Below are positions 1 to 8,918 of a stretch of DNA of 64,000 nt, piece by piece. The DNA lies in assembly GCF_000238275.3 (NCBI RefSeq), contig NZ_AHCF03000003.1:434001-498000 (forward strand), given 5' to 3'. This stretch comes from Pseudoalteromonas undina. Its GTDB lineage: Bacteria; Pseudomonadota; Gammaproteobacteria; Enterobacterales; Alteromonadaceae. The notes beneath the pieces are model-generated. The model saw nothing but the letters and a program-made list of their open reading frames with translations, had not been told where the DNA came from and did not search any database. Both the position numbers and the translations under genes were made by a program. Every line of letters starts with the position of its first letter. Position 1 is the stretch's first letter.

Positions 1-1151
1 GAAAATTGTAAACGATCTAGATCGCCATCTACGCCACTTTCAAGCTCTCGTTCTGCATGTTTAAATTCCGCACCAAAGGTTAGACGTTTAACCGGTGAGT
101 ATAAAATATTTGCACTGTAGCTTTGGCTTGATTCTGTAGGATCGCCATACATTGCAAGTAGGTTTTCATCGTTATCAGCAGGTAAGAACGAATATAGGAA
201 AGTAGAGCGCCACTGGCTATTCCACTTATGTTGATATGCAATAAAACCTGATGTTGAATCAATCGCATCTAGGTCATCACCATTGAGAACCGCACCACGA
301 GCTACGTTTAGACCAACATAACGACCTAGTCCTTTACCTTGGGTAAGCATAAATTTTAGATTGTCTTCACCAAGTTTCACCATACCCGATGCACTAACAC
401 CAAATGAGGTTTCATCGGCATCAACACCACCTACTTTGTAGGTCAGTTGACGAGCAAGGGCTGCTACTACAAAGTTACCCCAATCCGCTTTGTGAGTATA
501 GCGTGCGGTAAAGTCAGGTAATGAGGCATCATCAGTCACTGCCATACCACCACCTGCTGTAGTAATTGTGCTTTCTGGATTTTCTAAAGAGAAAGACCAT
601 GCACCTGTAGTGTATTTAATTTGAGATTGACGAACGAACACTGTGCCTTCTGCTGGGCCAACAAAATCAAGCGCTTCTGGTAATGCACCAACGTTTTGAA
701 AGTTTGACCACGTTTGACCAAATAACCATCCATCATATGAGATAAATGCATGGCGAATACGCGGCGAATATGAATTAGACACACGCTCGTTACCGCCTGG
801 GGCAGAAGCTAAAAAGTCTAGCTCTATTTTAGTTTTAACCGTTTTACCGTTATCTAATAAGGTAGCAGTTCCAAAATTGAAACGTGACTCACGAGCGTGC
901 ATATCAAATACAGCGTCTGAACTATCATCGCTACCGACTGTTAATGTACTTGGTACATAAAAGTCACGGCCAACACTGCTGCCTGCAGGAGCGCCTGCTG
1001 AGTAGTCACTCCACATTGCGTCGAGTTTAATGTATCCACCATAGGTGAATTCTGTATCACCTATTTTCGCAGCTGTAGCAGCATAAGCTGTGCTAGAAAG
1101 TGCACATAGTACAGCAGTCGCTGCCAGTGTTTTAATTGGAGTAAATTTCAT
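1..1151 (-). CDS. DcaP-like outer-membrane porin, 3' end cut off by window start
   Basis: A continuous minus-strand reading frame runs from an ATG at 1149-1151 to the left edge without a stop, so the C terminus is missing (about 383 residues visible). The start is supported by an AGGA ribosome-binding site just upstream. Residues 1-25 form a clear signal peptide ending STAYAA. The mature protein begins with alternating aromatic/polar residues and the GGYIKLDAMWSDYS element typical of DcaP porins; later segments such as RIRHAFISYDGWLFGQTW look like beta-strands. DcaP porins in Acinetobacter are trimeric channels for dicarboxylates and related acids; that substrate class is family knowledge, not visible here. 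The gene is divergent from acs, which suggests co-regulation during growth on organic acids. Confidence 0.85.
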   Translation of the reverse strand, partial: MKFTPIKTLAATAVLCALSSTAYAATAAKIGDTEFTYGGYIKLDAMWSDYSAGAPAGSSVGRDFYVPSTLTVGSDDSSDAVFDMHARESRFNFGTATLLDNGKTVKTKIELDFLASAPGGNERVSNSYSPRIRHAFISYDGWLFGQTWSNFQNVGALPEALDFVGPAEGTVFVRQSQIKYTTGAWSFSLENPESTITTAGGGMAVTDDASLPDFTARYTHKADWGNFVVAALARQLTYKVGGVDADETSFGVSASGMVKLGEDNLKFMLTQGKGLGRYVGLNVARGAVLNGDDLDAIDSTSGFIAYQHKWNSQWRSTFLYSFLPADNDENLLAMYGDPTESSQSYSANILYSPVKRLTFGAEFKHAERELESGVDGDLDRLQF

Positions 1152-1226
1152 TGTTGCGTCCTTTTATAGGCTACTTGTTGTATGTTGTTTGCTTATGATA
1201 TGCATTAATGTGTGTTACTTATATAG

Positions 1227-1271
1227 TACTAACAGATTGAATTTAATTATCTTTAATTTAATTTGTTAGTA
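1227..1271. repeat. Long inverted repeat upstream of the porin gene
   Basis: Arms 1227-1243 and 1255-1271 pair over 17 positions (15 Watson-Crick and 2 G-U pairs in one orientation), starting with TACTAACA and closing with TGTTAGTA, with an 11-base centre. It lies 76 bases before the porin ATG. It may be an operator or a 5' leader hairpin of the porin mRNA; there is no T-tract typical of a terminator. Confidence 0.6.
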
Positions 1272-1353
1272 AATACGAGTTATTAATAAACAATCAAGGT
1301 TTTTATATATTTAAGCTACTGTTGTATATGTACACAATTTACTCAATCAACTA

Positions 1354-1370
1354 TTAGTCTATTAGACTAA
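1354..1370. promoter_or_regulatory. Perfect 17-base palindrome, candidate operator
   Basis: TTAGTCTA and TAGACTAA are exact inverted copies around a single central T. The element sits between the divergent porin and acs genes, about 200 bases from each start. The size and symmetry fit a dimeric regulator; the LuxR-type response regulator encoded at 3602-4252 is the obvious local candidate, but that link is inference. Confidence 0.5.
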
Positions 1371-1568
1371 GGTTTAATAATTATTGAAGGCTCATATACT
1401 TTTATTTAATAGTATGTTTTTTATGTAAATAAGGTGTAGCCATGAGGATTATAGATAAGATAATCGTTGTTTGAACCCAGATACAACTAATGTCTAATAT
1501 TTAATAGTGCACTGCTGAGTAATCCTTGATGAAAAGCCTAAGGCAAGTAATATAAATTGGAGACTAAT

Positions 1569-3509
1569 ATGTCACAAAGTATCTATCCAGTTCCTGCGCA
1601 GATAAAAAACGCAGCGCTCGTCGATAATGAAAAATATAATACGATGTATAAACAGTCTATTGAAGACCCTGAAGGGTTTTGGGCTGAGCACGGTAAGCGT
1701 CTTGACTGGTTTACTCCATATTCAAAAGTAAAAAACACTTCATTTGACAAAGGCCATATCAATATTAAATGGTATGAAGATGGCTACCTGAATGCCTCTT
1801 ATAACTGTATTGATCGTCACTTAAAAACAAAAGCGGATAAAGTAGCATTAATTTGGGAAGGTGATGATCCTTCACAAAGCGAAAATATCACCTACCAACA
1901 GCTACATGATGAAGTGGCAAAGTTTGCCAATGGTTTAAAAAAATTAGGTGTTAAAAAAGGTGACCGTGTAGCCATTTATATGCCAATGAGCCCGCAAGCT
2001 ATATACGCAATGCAAGCTTGTGCCCGTATAGGTGCTATTCATTCAGTTATATTCGGTGGCTTTTCACCGTCAGCTATTGCGGATCGTATTAATGATTCGG
2101 GTGCTAAAGTGGTGATCACCTCAGATGAAGGCCGACGTGCAGGTAATTGTGTACCGCTAAAAGCCAATGTAGATGAAGCCGTATTACAAGATTCAGTCAC
2201 CACCGTTGAGCATGTAGTGGTACATAAACTAACTTCAGGCGATGTTGATTGGCACGACCATGATATTTGGTGGCATGACTTAGTTGCAGACCAAGCGCCA
2301 GATTGCGAACCTGAACACATGAATGCTGAAGACCCGCTGTTTATTTTATACACCTCAGGTTCTACCGGTCAGCCCAAGGGGGTGGTACACACCACTGGTG
2401 GCTATTTAGTGTATTCATCTATGACCCACGAATACATTTTTGATTTAAAAGACGATGATATTTTTTGGTGTAGTGCTGATGTTGGCTGGATCACAGGTCA
2501 CAGTTATATTGCTTATGGGCCGCTCGTTAATGGGTGTACACAAGTCGTATTTGAAGGCGTACCAACTTACCCAACTGCTGGTCGTATGGGCGAAGTGGTT
2601 GATAAACATAACGTGACAATTTTATACACAGCACCTACTGCCATTCGTGCATTGATGGCTAAAGGCGAAGAGCCGATTGCAAGCTCACATCGTGACAGCT
2701 TACGCATTTTAGGTTCTGTGGGGGAGCCGATCAATCCAGAAGCGTGGACTTGGTACTATGAAAAAATTGGTAAGTCGAATTGCCCAATTGTAGATACTTG
2801 GTGGCAAACCGAAACCGGTGGCATCATGATTGCTCCATTACCAGGTGCAACTGATATGAAACCTGGCTCTGCAACTCGTCCATTCTTTGGTATTGCACCG
2901 GCATTATTTGATGCTGAAGGTAATACATTAGAAGGTGCGGTTGATGGTAACCTTGTGATTTTAGATAGCTGGCCTTCACAAGCACGAACCGTTTATGGCG
3001 ACCATGAGCGCTTTGAACAAACCTACTTTAGCGCTTATCCTGGTGTGTACTTTACTGGTGACGGTTGTCGTCGTGATGAAGACGGTGATTATTGGATAAC
3101 AGGACGCGTTGATGACGTACTTAATGTGTCTGGGCACCGTTTAGGTACTGCGGAAATTGAAAGTGCGTTAGTTGCTCATGAAGCTGTAGCTGAAGCGGCA
3201 GTAGTAGGCTACCCGCATGATATTAAAGGCCAAGGTATTTACGTTTACATAACTCCTAACGAGGGTGTAACGGTGAGTGATGAGCTAACAAAAGAGATCC
3301 GTAATTGGGTACGTAAAGAGCTAAGCCCAATAGCATCACCAGATATGATTCAGTGGTCTCCAGGTTTACCAAAAACACGTTCTGGCAAAATTATGCGTCG
3401 TATTTTACGTAAAATCGCGGCAAATGAGCACCAACAGCTTGGTGATACTTCAACACTTGCGGATCCGTCAGTGGTTGATGAGCTAGTAGAAAATCGATTA
3501 AATCGTTAA
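1569..3509 (+). CDS. acs: Acetyl-CoA synthetase (AMP-forming)
   Basis: This 646-residue enzyme activates acetate to acetyl-CoA through an acetyl-adenylate, in the cytoplasm. The length equals the usual Acs size. The ANL-superfamily ATP loop [12 protein letters not shown] is at residues 261-272, the acetate/AMP pocket element [10 protein letters not shown] is near 409-418, and the C-terminal [11 protein letters not shown] holds the catalytic lysine (about K607), which is the target of acetylation control in relatives. An in-frame TTG lies 12 bases upstream, but ATG 1569 is preferred because GGAG at 1559-1562 is then an ideally spaced ribosome-binding site. The gene is divergent from a DcaP-like porin and followed by a LuxR-type response regulator, a context seen with acs control in Vibrio and Pseudomonas. 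Confidence 0.97.
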   Translation: MSQSIYPVPAQIKNAALVDNEKYNTMYKQSIEDPEGFWAEHGKRLDWFTPYSKVKNTSFDKGHINIKWYEDGYLNASYNCIDRHLKTKADKVALIWEGDDPSQSENITYQQLHDEVAKFANGLKKLGVKKGDRVAIYMPMSPQAIYAMQACARIGAIHSVIFGGFSPSAIADRINDSGAKVVITSDEGRRAGNCVPLKANVDEAVLQDSVTTVEHVVVHKLTSGDVDWHDHDIWWHDLVADQAPDCEPEHMNAEDPLFILYTSGSTGQPKGVVHTTGGYLVYSSMTHEYIFDLKDDDIFWCSADVGWITGHSYIAYGPLVNGCTQVVFEGVPTYPTAGRMGEVVDKHNVTILYTAPTAIRALMAKGEEPIASSHRDSLRILGSVGEPINPEAWTWYYEKIGKSNCPIVDTWWQTETGGIMIAPLPGATDMKPGSATRPFFGIAPALFDAEGNTLEGAVDGNLVILDSWPSQARTVYGDHERFEQTYFSAYPGVYFTGDGCRRDEDGDYWITGRVDDVLNVSGHRLGTAEIESALVAHEAVAEAAVVGYPHDIKGQGIYVYITPNEGVTVSDELTKEIRNWVRKELSPIASPDMIQWSPGLPKTRSGKIMRRILRKIAANEHQQLGDTSTLADPSVVDELVENRLNR

Positions 3510-3555
3510 TTTCGCGTTAAAAGCTTGATTAGAAGTTGATTCTAAACGTAGTATA

Positions 3556-3590
3556 TCGGCTGTTGTCTATTGGATAGCAGCCGAATTTTT
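3556..3590 (+). terminator. Rho-independent terminator after acs
   Basis: TCGGCTG (3556-3562) pairs with CAGCCGA (3578-3584); the stem extends inward by further G-U-containing pairs to about 12 pairs around a TATTG loop, followed by ATTTTT. It ends just 11 bases before the start of the response-regulator gene, so it may also act as an attenuator between the two genes. Confidence 0.7.
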
Positions 3591-3601
3591 GGGAGTGAAC
3601 A

Positions 3602-4252
3602 ATGAGTCAGTTTTTAATAGCGGACGATCATCCGTTATTTCGTGAAGCACTAAAGGGCGCTTTGAGTGCAAAGTTTGCAGGTTTAGAAGTATTTGAATCA
3701 GCGGATTTTGATAGCACATTGCAGGTGTTAAGCGAACAAGAAGATCTTGATATATTACTACTAGATTTACACATGCCAGGTAACGGTGACTTATACGGCT
3801 TGATCCGTATACGTGAAGATTACCCAAGCTTACCTATTGCGGTGGTTTCGGGTAGTGAAGATGTAAATATTGTTTCGAAAGTTATGGGTTATGGGGCAAT
3901 GGGGTTTATTCCTAAGTCATCATCATCTGACGATATTGCCAACGCAATTAACCAAATACTCGAAGGCGATACTTGGCTGCCAACCGAACTAAAAAGTAAA
4001 GTGGCTGAAATAGAAGGCGCAGATAGAGAAATTGCTGCACAAGTAGCATCACTTACTCCACAGCAATACCGTGTATTACAATATTTGCACGAAGGGTTAC
4101 TGAATAAACAAATTGCGTACGAACTTCACATTTCAGAAGCCACAGTCAAAGCTCACATCACTGCCATATTTAGAAAACTCGGTGTTTATAATCGAACTCA
4201 AGCTGTTTTAATTGCTGCAAAACTACAACTAGAACCGATAGAGCAAGCTTAA
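3602..4252 (+). CDS. LuxR/NarL-type response regulator, CrbR/ErdR-like
   Basis: A 216-residue two-domain regulator. The receiver domain (about 1-125) has the acidic pair D8-D9 in the opening IADDHPLF, the phospho-acceptor D55 in LLLDLHMPG and the conserved K105 in IPKSS. The C-terminal LuxR helix-turn-helix (about 150-210) contains LTPQQYRVL and the recognition segment NKQIAYELHISEATVKAHI. GGGAG precedes the ATG at good spacing. Close relatives (CrbR of Vibrio cholerae, ErdR of Pseudomonas) activate acs, and this gene sits directly after acs; that assignment is inferred from context and overall similarity. The cognate sensor kinase is not in the window. Confidence 0.85.
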   Translation: MSQFLIADDHPLFREALKGALSAKFAGLEVFESADFDSTLQVLSEQEDLDILLLDLHMPGNGDLYGLIRIREDYPSLPIAVVSGSEDVNIVSKVMGYGAMGFIPKSSSSDDIANAINQILEGDTWLPTELKSKVAEIEGADREIAAQVASLTPQQYRVLQYLHEGLLNKQIAYELHISEATVKAHITAIFRKLGVYNRTQAVLIAAKLQLEPIEQA

Positions 4253-4263
4253 GCAGACTAAAT

Positions 4264-4286
4264 AAGAGGCGAGAGCCTCTTTTTTG
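4264..4286 (+). terminator. Rho-independent terminator
   Basis: AAGAGGC (4264-4270), loop GAGA, GCCTCTT (4275-4281), then a run of T to 4285. It ends the response-regulator transcript, 12 bases after the stop codon. Confidence 0.9.
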
Positions 4287-4411
4287 TAACCCCATCACAA
4301 TAAAACCCATCAGTTAATTACCATGACATAACAAGTCATTCATCTTTATTACATGACCTGCTCAGAAAATAATGCTAGGTTACGGGCATTTTGTAATTAA
4401 GAGAGCATGGT

Positions 4412-6019
4412 ATGTCAGACTCAATGGACTCACCACACACATCCCAAGATGAAAATCAGGCCGCAAAGGGCGGTTGGTTTAATCGATTTTTAGCCACGGT
4501 AGAATTTTTAGGGAATATGCTTCCCCATCCAATTACCTTATTCGCGCTGTTTTGTATTGCCATTATTTTATTTAGTGGCGTTGCTGATTGGTTTGGACTT
4601 AGTGCTATCGATCCTCGCCCTGAGGGCTCTGCTGGGCGCGATCCAGATGGTGTAATTGAAGTTGTTAGCTTACTCAGTGCCGAGGGCTTACAGCGTATTG
4701 TAACGGGATTGGTAACTAACTTTACCAGCTTTGCCCCATTAGGTACGGTGTTAGTGGCGCTATTAGGTGTAAGTGTTGCTGAACATTCTGGGCTATTGTC
4801 TGCGGCAATGCGTGGCATGGTTATGGGTGCATCTAAACGCTTAGTTACCTTTATGGTTGTATTCGCTGCTATTTTATCAAACACAGCATCTGAGCTGGGT
4901 TATGTCGTATTGATCCCCCTAGCGGCAATGATATTTCATAGTTTAGGTCGTCATCCGCTTGCAGGCCTTGCTGCAGCATTTGCTGGTGTATCGGGTGGCT
5001 ATAGCGCTAACTTATTACTGGGTACTATCGATCCGTTATTAGCGGGTATTACGACGCCTGCAGCACAAATGATTGATCTAACTTATCAAGTAGGCGCTGA
5101 AGCAAACTGGTATTTTATGATGATTTCAGTATTGCTAATTGCTGTTTTAGGTACACTTGTTACTGAGAAAATTGTTGAGCCACGTTTAGGTAAATATAAT
5201 CCAGATGAAGCCAGTGAAGATTTAGCTCAAAATAATATTGCCGGTTTAACTGCCAAAGAAAAATCAGGTTTAAAATGGGCTGGGGTTTCATTACTTCTGG
5301 TTTCATTGTTACTTGCTTGGACTATTGTTCCTGCCGACGGTATTTTACGTAACCCTGAAACGGGGCTGGTTGCTCACTCTCCGTTTTTAAAAGGGATTGT
5401 GGTGTTTATTTTTGTCACCTTTGGTATTCCTGGTTTTGTATATGGTCGCGTGGTTGGCACCATGAAAAATGATAAAGACGTGATCAATGCCATGAGCAAA
5501 AGTATGAGCTCTATGGGCATGTACATTGTATTAGTGTTTTTTGCTGCACAGTTTGTGGCATTTTTTAAATGGACTAACTTAGGTACGATTTTAGCGATTA
5601 ATGGTGCCGCATTACTACAAGCACTTAGCTTAACTGGACCGGAAGTATTTGTACTGTTTATTTTAATGTGTGCGTTAGTTAACTTAACTTTAGGCTCATC
5701 GTCAGCGCAGTGGGCAGTAACAGCACCTATATTTGTTCCTATGCTGATGCTTATAGGTTATGCCCCCGAGACAATTCAAGCGGCTTACCGTATTGGTGAT
5801 TCAGTAACTAACTTAATTACTCCGATGATGAGTTACTTTGGTTTAATCCTCGCGGTTGCCACTAAATACAAAAAAGACATGGGAATAGGTACTTTGGTAG
5901 CCACTATGTTGCCATACAGCTTAATTTTCTTTGTTGGCTGGGTGGTACTGTTTTATTTATGGGTATTTGTTTTAGGTATGCCAGTAGGTCCTGGGGCACC
6001 AACGTATTACACACCCTAA
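4412..6019 (+). CDS. AbgT-family transporter
   Basis: A 535-residue inner-membrane protein with about a dozen hydrophobic segments starting near residue 32 (HPITLFALFCIAIILFSG). The N-terminal FLATVEFLGNMLPHPITLF, the GGYSANLLLGTIDPLLAGIT element and the C-terminal GDSVTNLITPMMSYFGL segment match the AbgT family. Characterised members (E. coli AbgT, Neisseria MtrF) import p-aminobenzoyl-glutamate or export antimetabolites, so the substrate cannot be fixed from sequence. It has its own upstream terminator-bounded region and a strong terminator after it, so it is probably monocistronic. The E. coli partner hydrolase genes abgA and abgB are absent here. Confidence 0.9.
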   Translation: MSDSMDSPHTSQDENQAAKGGWFNRFLATVEFLGNMLPHPITLFALFCIAIILFSGVADWFGLSAIDPRPEGSAGRDPDGVIEVVSLLSAEGLQRIVTGLVTNFTSFAPLGTVLVALLGVSVAEHSGLLSAAMRGMVMGASKRLVTFMVVFAAILSNTASELGYVVLIPLAAMIFHSLGRHPLAGLAAAFAGVSGGYSANLLLGTIDPLLAGITTPAAQMIDLTYQVGAEANWYFMMISVLLIAVLGTLVTEKIVEPRLGKYNPDEASEDLAQNNIAGLTAKEKSGLKWAGVSLLLVSLLLAWTIVPADGILRNPETGLVAHSPFLKGIVVFIFVTFGIPGFVYGRVVGTMKNDKDVINAMSKSMSSMGMYIVLVFFAAQFVAFFKWTNLGTILAINGAALLQALSLTGPEVFVLFILMCALVNLTLGSSSAQWAVTAPIFVPMLMLIGYAPETIQAAYRIGDSVTNLITPMMSYFGLILAVATKYKKDMGIGTLVATMLPYSLIFFVGWVVLFYLWVFVLGMPVGPGAPTYYTP

Positions 6020-6047
6020 TTAGGTAAGGTTTAATATTTACTTATAA

Positions 6048-6076
6048 AAAATGCCAGCTTAGTAGCTGGCATTTTT
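6048..6076 (+). terminator. Rho-independent terminator after the AbgT gene (duplicated copy)
   Basis: AAAATGCCAGCT (6048-6059), loop TAGT, AGCTGGCATTTT (6064-6075) and a T-tract. A nearly identical hairpin occurs at 8872-8897 beside the intact purU, so this copy belongs to a duplicated segment. It can act in both directions. Confidence 0.9.
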
Positions 6077-6095
6077 AATTTTGATATAAAGCTAA

Positions 6096-6437
6096 TTATG
6101 AAAATACGACGGTTTTATTGCCATTAATAAACAGCTAGAGTATTACCAAATAGGTTTAATAACATGCCGCCTAAACAAAGGCTTCTTTTGGAGCTAATAA
6201 TACAACTTTGGTTTTTTCTTCGCCGTGCAGTACCACTTTTGCAATCCTTCGCAAAGTTATAATAAAAAATCGCTGCGGGATTAGCCTGTGAGTTCTGCTC
6301 TCATAAAAAGCGTTGTGCATCTTTATCAACAAGGCCTAATAATATCTAAATTATGCTGATTACAGAGTTTGGTAATTTTGGCTAAGCCTAATATCGTTTG
6401 CGTATTAGTTGGTTAGTGTATTACTTATTTTCCTCAT
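6096..6437 (-). pseudogene. purU: Decayed, internally deleted copy of purU
   Basis: On the minus strand this stretch reproduces the beginning and end of the intact purU at 8919-9758. The right part (about 6158-6437) follows the first third of the gene almost base for base: the start region, the segment around TTGTGCATCTTTATC, and the stretch near ATGCCGCC. The left part (6096-6133) matches the last dozen codons including the stop. About 500 bases of the middle are missing, and the remaining sequence has frameshifts and has lost the ACT-domain frame. The copy cannot encode a deformylase. The duplicated segment also carries the adjoining terminator hairpin. Confidence 0.88.
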
Positions 6438-6519
6438 TTCCCTCCCTGTCTTTACTGCGCTTGCAGGGGGGAATTACATTTACATCAATGTGTAGAGAGG
6501 GGGATTTTAGTGTGGAAAG

Positions 6520-6544
6520 ATGCCACCTAATAATAAGGTGGCAT
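6520..6544 (-). terminator. Hairpin downstream of the membrane-protein gene
   Basis: ATGCCACCT (6520-6528), loop of 7, AGGTGGCAT (6536-6544). It lies 12 bases beyond the stop of the minus-strand gene at 6556. In that direction the T-tract is short (CTTTCC), so it is a weak terminator or an RNA-end stabiliser. Confidence 0.55.
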
Positions 6545-6555
6545 ATATAGATAAG

Positions 6556-8442
6556 CTAGGTTTTTGGCTCAGACGCTAAATCGTCTTCCTGACGTAAAAA
6601 ACCAGCGGCTTCCTCATCATCTTTGGTTAAAGCTGGCTGCATAGGCATAGCCCGTGTTTGCTGGTTTAACTGGTGCAATTGAGATGCATTGCCTAAATCG
6701 CGTTCGCTAGTGATAGAGGCAATTGATTCTCGATCTTTCAAAAATGCAATTACATCTTTTTTGATTGCTTGTAATTGACCTTCATCTTTATGCATTTCCA
6801 TAATATGTCGAGGATGCTCGAGGTTTTTCATGCCTGTAGCTGCAAAGGTTGTAGAAACAATGCGCGAAACAATCACCCAAGGCGTTATGCTGCTACGTAC
6901 CAAGGTATTTTCCGAGCGTGTGCTATCATGAATACCGGTGCCCGTTGATATTTTTGACTCAGTAAATGTGCCCTCGCACTTGAAGTACACGAGTAAAGAT
7001 TCAAATTGCATTTCAGCAAAAAATAAATGGGCACTATTGCTCAGCAGCTGAGCAAATGCTTTAACTAATATGCCGATAAGCAATAAATGAACACTTGCCA
7101 TTAACAGCTCGCTAAACTCAATAATATTTTTATTATTAAAGGCTTGTTCAATACTATTTATATTAGCAGCGTCAATATAGTGGTAAATATTAATAAAAGA
7201 GTAAGCAAGCAACACAGTAAAGGTAAGCGCTACAATGTAGAGTAAGTTACCACTAATTAACGCAACTAAACGAGAAAGGTTAAAGTGCTTACCTAAATCC
7301 ATTGTGTGTAGTTTAGGCTGAATCTCTTGAATCATTTCGCCTTTAAACCCGCCTTTTCCTTCAATTTGCTCTTGTAGTTTAGGATCTAGCTCACGATAAA
7401 CCCTATTAGGTACTTCTTTATAACGGCGATTAGCCATTACTAAGTTATCAAGATTTATAAAAATTTCATCTGGATGAACAGACTCTTGCCAGTTTTCACG
7501 TAGTTCTGATACTTCAGCGCTTGGTGTCACTTCGTTTAAACGCGCTTTAATCATCACAAAAACAAGTGCACAACTAAGTGCAGCTAAAATAATAATGGCA
7601 GTTAAATAGAGGCCCGCGTTAAGATTGGGTAATTGCTCAAGCCAATTGTCTATTTGTTGTTTGCTTATGCGCTGTTCCTGCATTATCCACGACATAGACA
7701 GGCCTATAGCAATGGGCAATATAAAGGATAAAGAAATGATTTTAGCAAGAGCACCAGTACCTAAGGCTTCAATATTTTTCTCTGCATTACGTGAAATAGG
7801 TTTGCCAGAAGAGCGCCAAGAAAACAGCACATAAAACATTAATATGGCACTATATATTGGAAAAGCTAGTTCGCCAGCTTCACCGGTAAAACCAGACAGT
7901 GACACAAAGGCGACCAATGCGTAAGCGATAAGAGCAACCAGTGTGCTTATCCATGAGCCAAATAAACGTTGGGCAACATTACGTATTGGGTAGGGTAAAA
8001 ATAATAGTTTTGGTACTAAACTATGTAGCAAACGCGATAAAAAGCCATTCGGTTCTTTAAAAGTACTGTTTTTGCGACCAACAAGCATTTCTTCTAATGT
8101 TTGCGCAGTGTAGGCTACCTCGTTTTTTTCTTCTTGTGCAGTTGAGGTTTGCGACTTGCTAAAATTAAACGCCAGCGATGTTGGGTGGTTTCTACCTACG
8201 AAGTACTTAAGTGTTGCATAAATACCACCCGATAAAGTCCGAATGCCTAGGGCGAGTATTAACATGCCAAATATCATTAAGATCCAACCTGCTGTTGCAT
8301 CTTCTTTTACAGAGCTAGACGCGATAACAAGCAAGCTGACGCCAACAACAGATTCAATAAGCCCTCTTATTGCTTTTACTTTACCTTCCAGTTTGAAAGG
8401 GTTTTTTAGTCCAAGATCGATTGATCCGTAATCAAAAGCCAT
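6556..8442 (-). CDS. Multi-pass membrane protein of unknown function
   Basis: I do not recognise this 628-residue protein. Start ATG 8440-8442 (MAFDYGSIDLGLKNPFKLEG) is chosen over an upstream in-frame ATG because AGGAG lies just before it. It shows roughly eight to ten hydrophobic segments: two or three within the first 90 residues, others near 185-235, 245-265, 280-305, 400-425 and 445-475. The N-terminal block is followed by a charged loop of about 70 residues. The C-terminal 150 residues are soluble, with a Gln/Glu-rich tail. The gene stands alone between the purU relic and the intact purU, which suggests the region was rearranged around it. The function is unknown; a conserved Alteromonadales membrane protein is the safest description. 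Confidence 0.8.
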   Translation of the reverse strand: MAFDYGSIDLGLKNPFKLEGKVKAIRGLIESVVGVSLLVIASSSVKEDATAGWILMIFGMLILALGIRTLSGGIYATLKYFVGRNHPTSLAFNFSKSQTSTAQEEKNEVAYTAQTLEEMLVGRKNSTFKEPNGFLSRLLHSLVPKLLFLPYPIRNVAQRLFGSWISTLVALIAYALVAFVSLSGFTGEAGELAFPIYSAILMFYVLFSWRSSGKPISRNAEKNIEALGTGALAKIISLSFILPIAIGLSMSWIMQEQRISKQQIDNWLEQLPNLNAGLYLTAIIILAALSCALVFVMIKARLNEVTPSAEVSELRENWQESVHPDEIFINLDNLVMANRRYKEVPNRVYRELDPKLQEQIEGKGGFKGEMIQEIQPKLHTMDLGKHFNLSRLVALISGNLLYIVALTFTVLLAYSFINIYHYIDAANINSIEQAFNNKNIIEFSELLMASVHLLLIGILVKAFAQLLSNSAHLFFAEMQFESLLVYFKCEGTFTESKISTGTGIHDSTRSENTLVRSSITPWVIVSRIVSTTFAATGMKNLEHPRHIMEMHKDEGQLQAIKKDVIAFLKDRESIASITSERDLGNASQLHQLNQQTRAMPMQPALTKDDEEAAGFLRQEDDLASEPKT

Positions 8443-8918
8443 CAAATGCTCCTTATAAATAGTAAACCCTAAAAAGGGAATATCAGCATAGCTAAAATAA
8501 TGCATGCATTAAGACATTATTGCTTAATTTCTGATTATATATCAATAATATTGTTCAGCTTAAGGTTACTTGAATATGATAAGTTAAATCTCTTAAAAGT
8601 TGTTATTGCTTAAAAGGGAGTGTAGTAAATAACCTGATATTTCAGCTAATCCATAAAGTGAATGGTTTTGCCAAGAGGAAAATTGCATATTTTGGCCGTG
8701 GAAGTTGATAGTAAAGGCCGAGGAAAATAATGATATAAATCTAACAAAAGGCTCTATTTTCGGTTCTATTAGGTTGAATTTACTTGCAATAGAAAACAGC
8801 TGATACGTAAATTTACTTTGTTTTAATAAAGTCTCTTAATCAATGTTCAGGTTTAGTTATATTGGATAAACAAATGCCAGCTTATTAGCTGGCATTTTTA
8901 ATAGCTATATAAAGCTAA
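8443..8918. other. Intergenic region between the membrane protein gene and purU
   Basis: Apart from the hairpin at 8872-8897 I see no gene in these 476 bases. The part next to the membrane protein presumably holds its promoter. The last 50 bases (from about 8868) are nearly identical to 6043-6095 beside the purU relic. Confidence 0.5.
8872..8897 (-). terminator. Terminator hairpin downstream of purU
   Basis: AAATGCCAGCT (8872-8882), loop TATT, AGCTGGCATTT (8887-8897). It lies 22 bases past the purU stop and is almost the same as the hairpin at 6048-6076. Confidence 0.85.

Larger units (their letters stand above)
1152..1568. other. Divergent porin/acs intergenic regulatory region
   Basis: About 417 bases without a gene separate the divergent porin and acs. 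The stretch is very A+T rich and holds three symmetric elements: a long hairpin-capable inverted repeat at 1227-1271, an imperfect palindrome TTGTATATGTACACAA at 1322-1337, and a perfect 17-base palindrome at 1354-1370. I could not pick out a convincing sigma-70 promoter with confidence. The density of symmetric sites fits a regulated bidirectional promoter region. Confidence 0.6.

Noticed and set aside
80..784. Two short minus-strand reading frames of 62 and 66 codons in the first kilobase
   Set aside because: They lie out of frame inside the much longer porin reading frame, which has a signal peptide and barrel-like strands.
1557..1568. Upstream TTG start for acs
   Set aside because: The four extra codons contain the GGAG that is best read as the ribosome-binding site of ATG 1569.
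6096..6437. The purU-like stretch as a small functional gene or regulatory RNA
   Set aside because: Frame is lost repeatedly and both the formyl-transferase core and the catalytic residues are deleted; pseudogene is sufficient.
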